Origin: Diospyros lotus
Taxonomy: Eukaryota > Streptophyta > Magnoliopsida > Ericales > Ebenaceae
NCBI RefSeq assembly: GCF_014633365.1
Contig: NC_068346.1
Location: 37,077,191-37,141,190 of the forward strand
Direction of reading: 5' to 3'
Length of the DNA stretch: 64,000 nucleotides
Shown: one piece after another, positions 24,226 through 35,200 of the stretch
Position numbering within the stretch: the first letter of the stretch is position 1
Layout of the letters: each line of letters starts with the position of its first letter
Position numbers and translations under genes: made by a program
Notes under the pieces: model-generated
The model's database searches: none
Told to the model about the DNA's origin: nothing
The model's input: the letters and a program-made list of their open reading frames with translations, nothing else

Positions 24226-27200
24226 TTAATGGTAACCAATAGGAGCCGGTGCCTCCTTCAATGCCTTCCCCTGGTATTGGATGTCCTGAAGGCAAAGACA
24301 CCATTTTACCACAAGATTTGATTGGGAGAATAGTCACCAAATGCTGCGCATATATCGACAGTCTAAAAATAACAGAAATATGTCTAATCCCCAGTGTTTA
24401 AATACAACTACAACAATAGCCAAAAGGCAACATAACAAATAATGGTGGCCAAACATAATCCATAGAAATACGTGTTGAACAAATAAACCCCTGTTCTCAA
24501 ATAGTCAATGAAATGCATCTCAATAATGTTCTTAACCATAAAGACAGCCTTACTACTTCCAGGTGCTAGTCCTGCTGTGTTCCATGGACAGGGGATTAGA
24601 AATTCACCACTCTTTTTGTATTCTTTATCTTATAACATTAAATCGTGATGATATAATCCATTCAGAAAAATGTGTAGCAAGACACCTTTTGTAGCAATTT
24701 CCACAGGAAAAAGTCAAAGGAATTAAGAAGTAGGAACAGTATTCAGCTTCATCTTTAAGCAGAAAAAATTATTATCCTCCCAATCCCCACCAAATTCAAA
24801 CTCTGCTCTTTACATGATAACTGATTTTGATGTATCCGTGATGTATGCCACTGACTTTCAAATGAATCAAACACATGGCTCACAGACACGGTTCCATATC
24901 GTGGCAGTACAATGTCAATAAAATCATAAATAGCAAGGCAATCCAGATCTAGAAGGAAGATGATCCATCCTGTCTAAATGCAAAATGACATTTTAAAAGG
25001 TCAAACTACATTCAGCTAAACTACTTCAGGGAGGCTCCATCTTGTCTAAAAGAAAAATAGCATTTAAAAGGTCAATCTACGTTCAGCTAAACTATCATGG
25101 CTCTGATAGGAGATGTATGTCATGATGGAATTAGACAGATCTGCTATAACTATGCAACATTCTATTGTTCAAGCAATATTTGACCTCTTGTAGAAAATCT
25201 AACGTTTTATAAGGCAAATTCATGCTTTTGCTGCAATTTCTCAATCTTTAGGATCAATACTCTAATAGGAAATGATATGCTATCCAAGCTGCAGATCTTC
25301 TATTATACTTGTACTGCACTTCTATTGGAACAAAAGTTAGTTTACTGATTTTTTGGGCAACATACAGCTGCCGTAAATTTGGTGGAACTTAATTTCTGAG
25401 TATGAAAAATTCTCTTCCTTCTGGGTGTTTTACCCTCCAGGGAGATTCAAGTTGAATGGGGATGGCTATGCCAAAGGATGTCAAGAGGCTGCTGAAGTTA
25501 GTGGGCACTCAGCAATGACCAAGGCTTACGGGTGGTAGATTCATTGGATGCTTTGTGGAAGACAAAGCTGATCCCAGATGGATCATGCATGTGCTATCCA
25601 TCTCCCTAATAGAGGTGTTTTAGAAGACAAATTCTTGACTTGACAACTTCAATTCTCCTGGATGCACAATAAGACAAGCTATACCTGTGGAACTTATGGG
25701 CTAACTAGGGCGTGGAAGACAAAAAGGAGTTATGGGCTAACTTGCTCCAAGCTGCACAACAGAGGACTTTACATAATAACAGAATTAGTCAAACTTTCCT
25801 TTTTCTTTTTCTCTAAGTAAACTTGTTTTTCAAATAATAAGAAAAGTAAAGTACATGAATACAGAAGGCATTAAATGGAAATCCAACAGAGAGAAGGAAA
25901 GTATAATGCCAATGATACTCACAGAAGCATAATGGTTGACATCTCGATGGTGGGCTTCATCAGCACGTATGACAGTTATAACATCCTTCAAGGTTGCATC
26001 TTTTGGTAGTCTCCAATAGTCTACCGCAATAGCAGGAGCTGGCACATTTTCAATTTTTCCATGATCAATATCCTTTAGGTACTCTGAATATGAATGTATA
26101 GCCTCCTCCTCCAGATATCCAACAACTCTATGGGCCAATTTGGGAGAGAGCAAATAAAGCACAAAGAAGGCATTGAAAAATACCCCCTGCACAGTAAGAA
26201 CCAGTAACCTCTCATACCATTTGGGCTGCACAAGCTCCACCATAGTCATTAGGTGCATCCTCTCGTTTTCTGCTTCCTCAAGCAGTGCTTTTATCCAACC
26301 ACCACTATGCTCAAATTTGCGCAGAGACCTAAGGTGTAGTAGCATTCCCCCCACCATACCAGGAACAGCCGCCACTGTTTCTAGCATCATTGCACGGCAG
26401 CCATACCTCCTCTGCAATATAGTTGCAGGCCTTAGTAATCAACATAATGGAGGAGAAAATAAACAATAACTAACACATTTTTCCCTCATACGGAAAAGAA
26501 TAATGCCTGAGAAGTCCTGGACGCAGCCCCTGCCACTAGACCCACAAAGCAGGAAAAATCCAAATCAACAGCAACTACAGAACAGGTTTTTCAATGAATG
26601 AATATCTAATGCAAATTAAGAATTCGTACCTGAAGAACATACAAAACCCCCATTTTTTTTAATTTCTTTTGGGAAGAGTATCAGCATTAATTTGATAAAA
26701 TTGCTAAATGTTAGTCTCTTTACTGGACAATGAAGCTGCCTAACATGGACAAACATGCTCTTACTTCATCGGCAAGCTTCATCCCATTGTTCTATCTTGC
26801 TTCATGATCTCCAGTCAAGGTAAGATGCTTTAAGAATTTTATATTTCTCCAATAGGTTCCCTATTTTACCAGGGTGGGGTGCATCGTGAACGATAACGTT
26901 GAATCAAACTAATGTAGCTCTCCAACTACAGTGCTAAAAGCCCAGATATGATTTGATACAATTGCTAAGTGTTATTTCTTTACAGGACAAAGAAGCTGCC
27001 TAACATGGAAAACAAACATGCTATTACTTCATCACCTAGCTTCATCCCATTGTTCTATCTTGCTTCATAATCTCTAGTCAAGGTAAGAAGCCTCAATGAA
27101 CTTTATATTTCCCCAATAGGTTTCTTTATCCTAACCAGTATGTTGTGAATGACAACATATAATCAAACTAATATATCTCTCCAACAGCAATGCTAGACGC

Positions 27201-29681
27201 CCACATATGACCCCAACACAAAACTAATCTAACCTTGACATTTTCAAAACGACACATTGTTCATCATTCCAAATGAAAGAAAAAGAGAAAAGATCAAGAA
27301 AACCCACCTGAAAGAATAAATCTGTTGGGATTCTTAGGATCTTCACAGTCCTGAAAGCAACTTTATCCAAAAATGTTTTTGGTACATGATGCTTGCTGAG
27401 ATCAATTTTCGAGTCCGCTTGGTAAGTGTCCCATGGCTTGAACAATGAAAAAGGGGGGAAAAGAAGAACAAGAAATAATTGAGCATAACAAAATAATGAA
27501 ACAGAAAATAGCCCAAGATAAAACAGACGTGAAAAAGGTGTCCACCTTAGTATTCAGCTCTTTCAATAACACAACTCTGAAAACCATGCGTTTAGATTGC
27601 AAAAAGCCCAATGAAAATAACGATCTTACAATTTCCAACACTGCATCCAATTGATAAAAAAGTTGGGGAAATTGAGGTAGAAAGTTGCTCAGAAGTCCAA
27701 AGTTCAACTGAAAGCAACAACAATTTTACAGATCCCCATAGAACTCTAAATTATCTAGGCGTACATCCCTAACTGCATCTATATAGTATGTATGAATAAC
27801 AAATTCTCCAATTAAGATCCAATAATGACAATGATAAAACAATACATAACAATGTAACAATTATACATCCCCCTGTAGTAAGAATCTATCAACAAAAAAT
27901 TGAATCAACTCTTTGATACCAACCAAAAAGAAAAAGGACAAGAAACCAAAGCATGACAAAACAAAGGCCCTGGAAGTGAAACCTGATGTCACTTTCCTCA
28001 ACTGTTTGTGTCCTACTTTTGACACTCCACTTAAGCACAAATATATAAACCATCCACATACTCAAATAACTATGGCGATGGATTTAAAATCCATAAAATG
28101 CAGACACTGATATTTTCCAATCATATTCTACCAGTACAAGGACCCTAATTAAACATGGAAAGTAACATTGCATGTTGCACTTAACATGGCAAGGGTTAGC
28201 ATATAAAATTAAAAAATAATGTTTGAAATTTTTTAATTTTACACAAAATTCAATATTTGCATTGTGATAACCCTTCTTTTCACTAGTTTATTTATGTATA
28301 AAAACTTTTGGTTTTGGTCTCTTTTTAAATTTTATCAGTATCCATATTTCGTTACCGCTATACCCTTCAAAATTTTAACACACTTTCTCTGTTTTTCCTT
28401 CTTTATGTCTCTCTATAAAACTTTGAATACGGAACACTTTTTTTTTTCTTTCATTCTAGGCGACTGACGGGATAATTTGAGTGCAGATGTATGTAAGGAT
28501 CGTGCAACACTATTTAAGAGCATTTTGGGTAATATCACGGAGACCAAAATTACCTTTAAAAGACAGGAGGGAATAAATATCTAAACAATAACTGAAGCAA
28601 AGAAATCAAGCTGGCATTCATGTAGAAATAGAAATAGGAAAATGTACAGAAATGGAGAAGTAAAAATAGAAGCAGTCGTACTAGCTATAAAAGTGGAGTA
28701 GTTAGCCAAACGTGGGTTAAAATTTCTAACTCTCAATTTCACCCTTAACAGTTGTTATATTCTCTAGACATTCAAATAATAACGAACTAAAAAATTGAAG
28801 ATCGAGCTTCACTTTTATGAGAACACAAATTACGATTATAAGTTCCAGACTGCTATGAAAAGGTCATAAATAGTAGAATTCGGTTGATCTGCCACGTGAA
28901 CTTAGCAACATAAAGATCATTTCAAAATCATCATCTTATGAAGTCCAGACATTCATTAAAACGTGCATGATAATTGGGGCATCAAATAGGAATTATAAGA
29001 AAGAACCGCACCGACTGTAAATTCATATCCGTGCAAGCACTTCACGCTCACAACTCATAAGGATCCGAAATTCAAAAATCGTGAATAATCAATCATCCAA
29101 GGGGCTTGGGAGCAAAACTATACACACAGTATACGAAAAATATTATGTAAGCGCGCGCGCAGAGGCATGTAACGATTTATGTATGCATCCATAAAATATG
29201 CAGAGAATACATTGAGTAGATCAGAAGAGAAACACTATAATTCACGCAACTCCGTCATCGAAGCCACCAAAGTTGCAACGAAGTACTAATCTCAACCACG
29301 CAAAGAATTAGAACCACATATTATTACCATGAAACAGTTCCAAGGCCACTCGGTTCCATCCTCCCTGGTAATTTTGGGCCGCGAGATTCCCCAATAGCTC
29401 GAAACCGCGACACTGCCCGTCTTCTCCTCCTTTTCCGCCACTGCACTGTCCTTCCGATCCTTGTCCACCACCGCGCTCTCCTTGCGATCCTTCTCCGCGG
29501 CCGCTGAGCTCATGGCTCTCCGCCTCCAATCGTAGCCCGCACACGCCACAGCCGTATCATGAAACGGCCTCAATGTAACCGCCTTGCCTTCCAGCGGCGT
29601 CGTCGAAGTGAACACTCGGCGGTTACAGCTCCAACCGCCGGACAGACGTCGTAGCACAGCGCTTGCCACCAACTGATTCAT
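24226..29681 (-). CDS. AOX2: Mitochondrial alternative oxidase, AOX2-like, four exons
   Basis: Exons on the minus strand, 29681-29328, 27436-27308, 26411-25923 and 24285-24226, join in frame to 343 residues; all introns are GT-AG and phase 0. The product is the inner-membrane ubiquinol oxidase that bypasses complexes III and IV. Residues 1 to about 60 form an Arg/Ser/Ala-rich transit peptide. Both regulatory cysteines are present: Cys116 (WPWNCFM) and Cys166 (RRYGCRAMM), implying redox and 2-oxo-acid control. The di-iron ligands sit in MMLETV (Glu172), NERMH (Glu211, His214), LEEEAIHSY and RADEAHH (Glu313, His316). Exon 4 encodes only [19 protein letters not shown] and the stop. A second in-frame ATG at 29699 would add six residues. 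Linker wording ([25 protein letters not shown]) suggests the AOX2 subfamily; the AOX1/AOX2 assignment is from memory. Confidence 0.95.
24962..25100. repeat. Tandem duplication, two about 72-bp units, in AOX intron 3
   Basis: TCCATCCTGTCTAAATGC (24964) recurs as TCCATCTTGTCTAAAAG at 25036, and both units continue through TTTAAAAGGTCAA and TTCAGCTAAACTA. The copies differ at several sites, so the duplication is not recent. Confidence 0.8.
25422..25538 (+). pseudogene. LINE RNase H domain fragment inside AOX intron 3
   Basis: The plus strand, antisense to AOX, reads [19 protein letters not shown] and continues for about 20 residues before a stop. [14 protein letters not shown] is the characteristic start of the RNase H domain at the C terminus of plant L1-type LINE ORF2. 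Nothing else of the LINE is evident nearby. Confidence 0.55.
26691..27205. repeat. Tandem duplication, two about 260-bp units, in AOX intron 2
   Basis: Unit one begins TTTGATAAAATTGCTAAATG (26691) and unit two TTTGATACAATTGCTAAGTG (26951). Both continue through GAAGCTGCCTAACATGGA, CTTCATCCCATTGTTCTATC and AATCAAACTAAT. Divergence looks near ten percent by eye with small indels. Confidence 0.85.
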
Positions 29682-29699
29682 CTTCCTCGAGTGTTGCAT

Positions 29700-31073
29700 C
29701 GTCACTGACTTGTTCTCTGCGTCAAGTACAATCACAAACAGAGTCCAGAAGGCAGGGCCTGCGAGAGGTGAGAAAGATTTAGTGCACCGCGACGTACGCT
29801 TTAATGTAGGTCGTGTCCTACGAGGCAACCTCTGAATTGCGATTTTCAGGAGTCCTTTTCTGGTGGATTTGGGCGGTCTAGATGATGACAGGTGGCTTAA
29901 TACAATTGGGTTCCAATTATCAAGGAGTATTTCGCCGTAAATCTGGACTTGTGGAGGTTGAATATCGGTGGAGCATGGTGCCGTTTTGCCCCTAAACATG
30001 ATCGAAATTACGCATTCAGCCTTCTAGTGTGGCCTCGACTTCGGCCAAATTCATATTTTGATCAATGTATTTTCAGGTTTGTGTGGTGAATTAATTTTGT
30101 TTTGTTATTTTAATTATATTTTTGAATTAATTTAATTTATATTTTTTAATTTTTTTTGTGTCAATTCAATTTTTTTATTGCTTTGAGTATATTCTTAATA
30201 CTTTGAAATCAATTTAACTTTTGTACTTCGACTTGTAAAAAAATAAAATTAAATTCACTTATTTCATTTTATTTCTTTTTACACATCAAAATACAGATGT
30301 TAAATTGACTAAAAAATACAAATACATGAATGTAATCGAAATAATAAGAAGTTCAAATTAACATATAAAAAATGTCTAAGTAATTGACAAAAAAATGCAA
30401 GTTTAGATATGTAATTAGAATAATAAAAAGTTTGAATAATCATACGAAAAAAATATTAAAATATAAAAATAAGTGTTACCGGCATTTTCTAGACTGCATT
30501 GGGCTATTGTCTAGATTGCTTTGATAATAGTCCAATGATTGAGCCCAACCTCTCGAAACCCAATGGACCTAAGGCCAAAGACATCTTAGCGAGGTCGCAT
30601 TATTGTTGAAGCCCGAGCTCCGACCACGATTGTAAGCGAGCTCCCAGTAATGCCTCTAGCTCACTGGCCGACTCGATCAGCTCGCAAAACAAATCAAAAA
30701 GCAGGATAACCAGATATAATATCTACCTGTCTTATCTGTGATAAACTAAGTTCCAGGTGGTGCAGAACTTTTTCTCCTAATTTTATGGAAACTAGTGCAT
30801 CACCTGTGTGATGCACGAATATCGCAAGAAAAAATATAATCGTTAAAACAGAAGTTACATAATTCAGTAGTTATAACAAATGAAAATCATAATAAAGAAG
30901 TAGAAAATAAACAAAATAATCATGTTACAATCGTCAGAAATGAACAAACATACAACAAAATTAGTTATTCAATTATTTAGGAATATATATGCCCTTTTTT
31001 GTCTGATCTTTTTTTATTTTTAACCTTTTTTATGCTTTTATTATAGTCTTTCTACTAATACATATGTGTGTAT
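29700..31073. other. AOX upstream region and intergenic sequence
   Basis: 29700-30000 is moderately GC-rich and continues open in the AOX frame, but without similarity to AOX, so I read it as 5' UTR and promoter. 30050-30480 is AT-rich. 30480-30780 is a more GC-rich block of repeat-like character that I cannot assign. A Helitron-like hairpin is at 30792-30816. No gene seen. Confidence 0.5.
30792..30816 (-). mobile_element. Possible Helitron 3' terminus (hairpin plus CTAG)
   Basis: A perfect 9-bp hairpin, GTGCATCAC, loop CTGT, GTGATGCAC (30795-30816). Read on the minus strand it ends directly in CTAG followed by T, as in plant Helitron 3' ends (hairpin near CTRR, insertion before T). AT-rich sequence to its right would be the element body. 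No Rep/helicase sequence or 5' end was identified, so this rests on the terminus alone. Confidence 0.35.
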
Positions 31074-31084
31074 TTAACAAAAGA

Positions 31085-31269
31085 AAAATGCTATTGGTAC
31101 ACCTATTTTGTACATCTTGGGCTACCATAAGGGGGTATTATGACAAAAAAAACCCCTCATGAGGCGCATAAAGGCGCGTGAGGCGTATGTGAGACGCAGG
31201 ATATTTTGGTTATAATACCCCTTTATGTAGCCCAAGATGTACAAAATGGGTATACATTTAGCATGATTC
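31085..31269. mobile_element. MITE (Mutator-like size class) with 11-bp target duplication
   Basis: The 185-bp element has matching inverted ends. The left reads AAAATGCTATTGGTACACC then TATTTTGTACATCTTGGGCT; the right is its imperfect reverse complement through AGCCCAAGATGTACAAAATG and ends TAGCATGATTC. Both sides are flanked by the identical 11-mer TTAACAAAAGA (31074-31084 and 31270-31280). The 9-11-bp duplication length suggests mobilisation by a Mutator-like transposase. The GC-rich middle (GGCGC, GAGGCG words) is the loop. No coding capacity. Confidence 0.85.
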
Positions 31270-31280
31270 TTAACAAAAGA

Positions 31281-32215
31281 TTGTATCCAACGTCTATAGT
31301 ATTTGTGACTCGTTAGAGTGAGGTTAACGTTTATCATTTTTAACATAATATTTTCACTTTGATGCATGAAACACTAAAAATGTGACATGTCTTATTTTGA
31401 ATTCTCAGTAGTACTTTGAATTTCGTGTAAATTATAAATACCCCATACTATAAATATGGGGTCAAAAACTATTATACAAACATAAAAAAATGCATATTGT
31501 TAGCAGTCGTAGACTAAGTATCATTCTGGATCAACCACGTAAAAACTCTCACGTATTATTTGTTGATTGTGCTATTATTTTCTTCTCCTCGTGTTCGTAA
31601 TCATTTTATCAGTACGTGTCAACGAATCACAATCGACTAATTCTAAATGTCGACGATAAGAATATGAGTTTCATAAAAAAAAAAAATATTCAATATAAAG
31701 ATAACATATTTGTATTAGGTAATTTGAATACACATAAAAAATAAAATATATTTTAAAATTATAAAAATTATTAATTGTCATGTATTTATATTATAACATC
31801 ATCATATAATATTATTAAATTATGATATCACAATAATACAATGACGTGACATTACCATTGTATTAATAACTAGTTTACAGTTTTACAATTACTAATAGTA
31901 AACGTATTGACATAATATGACAATCCAATAATATATATATATATATATATACATACTAATTTGTTTAGTATATTGGGTCCAAGACGGGATCGAACCAAAC
32001 TTGTTCGGTCTTGTCTTGGACCAAGTTTTTCGAACTAAAATTTGAACACCCGAATCAACCAAGTAACAGAATTAGAGACAGGATTTACAAGAATCAATGA
32101 ATGAGAGGGAAACACAATCTCAGCAACTCAACCAAAGCTATATTAATTGGATCTCTTTGTTTAAGCGTCTACTACCCACAATGAAATTGCCAGGCAAAAA
32201 GAATCCGCCTTTCAT
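31281..32215. other. AT-rich intergenic between MITE and TOM1-like gene, no gene seen
   Basis: Very AT-rich, with an AT repeat at about 31930-31950. A short block near 31970-32060 ending in TTTGAACACCCG resembles the end of a GGGTGTTCAAA-type miniature element. The last 150 bases are likely the 3' UTR of the minus-strand gene to the right. Confidence 0.45.
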
Positions 32216-35200
32216 CTATCTAATGGAATGATACTGATCGGATGATACATGCTTTGGTGGCAGCTTGCGAAGGATGAAAAGCACCAGAGCCGAAGGGAAA
32301 ATCTCAACCATCTGAAGAACAGAAGAAGAAGAGCATACATCATCGCTCAGAGATAACATTCATACTCAAAACTCAGAAACTCCCAGTATAAGAAAGCTTA
32401 GAAAATAACTGGATTTCAGTTGGGTCGATTCATTTCCTGTCAAAAATGATCTCTCAGCCAAATCATTTTATGATGAAGTCACCCGAAATGAATCCGTATC
32501 ACGATGATGCAGCATGCCATCGAGAAGAATCTGGGCTAATTTTGCCTAGGGGAGGTAGTGATTGATTTAAAACGTCGAAACAAGGGTTACCGTGTAATAG
32601 ACAAGATCTAGCACAGGGTGATCCAGGACATCGACATCAGCATCCTCATCGAAGGCAGAAAGAGCACCCTATATCTCAAAACAGTCAAAGATGATCTGGT
32701 CTTGTGCATTAAACTCGGATTAAATGTTGAACTACACATCATCAGTGACCTTACCACAAAGCATCTTATCAAGAAACAAGTGCAACAAATTCCTGTTACC
32801 AAGCCAACCTGCAAGCCCCACATATTAATCAATTGATCAGACGAAATAAATGTATCAAAAAATTAGAATTTCAAATTGTTTTGCCCTAAACACGACCAGT
32901 TATTCAGTTATTTATTGTGCATAGTGTGGATACCTAAACTCAATGTCAAATGTTCCATGACAATGCATGATCCATGATCCATTATTGTAAATTATAAGCT
33001 TTGGGGTACTTCGACAACCCACTTAGGCTTAGCATTAGACATGTCTGTAAACCTACCAAGCTCCTACTTTTCGGCCCTTGTGCTGAGTTTTATAGCAGAG
33101 ATACAGAAGAATTTCTTGAATAACTACTTTCTAGCTAACTGATTGAGAGGAATATTTTTCTGTGTTATTTCTGTTCGACACAAAATACCAAGATGGGAAC
33201 ACGAGTAACTAGGAAATAAATAGTCATGTGTTTGGGGAGTTAGAAAAAGGGCATATACAAGAACTATGTCCAAAATTTTGCAAATTAGAAAAAGAAAAAG
33301 AGGATTAAAAGTCAATAGCAGGTGCTACAAATTTACCATCACTTTCATCTGTATACACAACAGGAAATCCTAACGGACACTGCAAATACAGACCTCATGA
33401 AGCTTTTTGCGGCGACCAGAAGATTCAATGGGGAATCGCCTCAGCATAATGAACAACCTACACGATAAAGGACTTGTTAAAGCACATAACATAAACAGAT
33501 CTGCAACACTTCAGCACAAACATATAAGAGCTGTTTTTTTTTCTTTATCTGATCAGTACCTCCCACCATACATCAAAAATCCCAAAGCAGCACAGAACGA
33601 AATAACTGCAAAATAAACAAGATCAGCATTCTCTTCTCATTCTTCTTGATCATACAACAGATTTATTTTTCATTCTTAAACCTATGCATCCACTATTAGA
33701 ACTTGCATATTTAACTATACATCAAGCTAGCAAGTGCATGAGAATAAATTTAAGTTTGATGATACTGACCAGAAAAAAAGAGTTTCGCAACTTCAACTGC
33801 ATCAGGACTTTGGTTGATTCTTATGTAGATCCATATGCATAACTATGGTCAACAAATTCATTAATAACCAGGATCAAAATAAAGTTATGCCGTATATCTA
33901 TTTTCCCATGTGATAAATAGTTCGTAAGGAGGAATTAGATGCACCTACCCACCTGAGTAAAATATACAGCTCCATTTATAATAAAGTATGCGGGCCTAAG
34001 TTTATCCATTGGAAGGTTTCTTGCCTGCAATAATCATGGGATCAGTTTATCGACATTAATATAGCATGATAGTAACTTGTATGGTATAAGACAACATGCA
34101 AAAGGGCGTTGGTCGGGAGTACAGCACCTGATGATATATTTCGGCCCAGAATAAGACCAGTAATGTATAGGTGGAGAAAAATAGAAGTCCAGGAAGATCC
34201 AGAAGCATCATTCCCAATGCCTGAAAATTTTGTAGGCAGTACAACTACAATGGAGGTACTAAACTAATAAAGGAGCAACAGCACAAACCTTAGACAAGAT
34301 GTTAACAAAGATCTGGTCCAGTCTGTGAATGTAGTGATATAATCAAATAGGGGAAATTTCAAGGGAAAAGAAGATGTAGGCAGTAGCAACCAAAAGAATT
34401 GTAGCCTTATATTGTCAAAATTCACATGCTGCTATGTCTTAAAGCCAAATTGGAAGGGACACTATGACATATATTAAACATAATACACCACAAATGCATA
34501 TCTTGAAAGTCCTGGATGGTACCATAAGTATACATAAGACTTCTAAATTATATATTATATTTTCTTTTTCTTTTCTGATGCTTCGTTATAAGACTGCTTC
34601 TCGGTTGCTATTTTTTAGTTTTAAGAAGGCTTTCTCCAAATTGAACCATCACGCTGTTTGCATAAAATTTGTACACTGATTCAGCTGCACAAAACCTCTC
34701 ACTATTCAAAACTTCAGGCCATATACTTCTGAAAAGATGTCTAATTCAAATCCATTACTTTAATAGATGCTGTAGAGATCTCTGAATAATGATAAATACT
34801 ATCTTGATAAGATATTAAGTATATAAGAGCACATCCTTCCAGAATCCAGTTTGAAGACACTTACTTTCGGTCCAAGATGAAATACGCTTTTGTAAAGTCC
34901 AAAGAGGATAGCCCTTACTGTCAAAATGCAATTAGTTTTTATCGAGCATAATACATACCCACAACAATGTGATCGCGAGTCGTGACACTTACATCCATTA
35001 ACAACAAAATTCATCAAGTGGAAAACTTTTTGTGTCGTCCAACCATACTCTGGTACTCTCAATTGAATGCGGATGAGTTGTACCTGAAATTAGAAGCAAA
35101 CATGCCATTTAGGAAAGAAATCACAAGCAGTATGGCAACTATTGAGTGGTTCGATCAATGTAGGTGCCAATAAAAGAAATCAAGAAGATAAGACATTGGT

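Noticed and set aside
23956..24321. 121-codon plus-strand frame overlapping AOX exon 4
   Set aside because: No similarity recognised, and its end is antisense to a certain exon.
29682..29999. Possible 106-residue N-terminal extension of AOX (frame open to an ATG at 29999)
   Set aside because: It has no AOX similarity and no transit-peptide start, and would make the protein far longer than the family. The ATGs at 29681 or 29699 give normal length. More likely a 5' UTR that happens to be open.
30480..30790. GC-richer block as a solo LTR starting TGTTACCGG
   Set aside because: No matching right end or 5-bp duplication could be found by eye, so not reported as an element.
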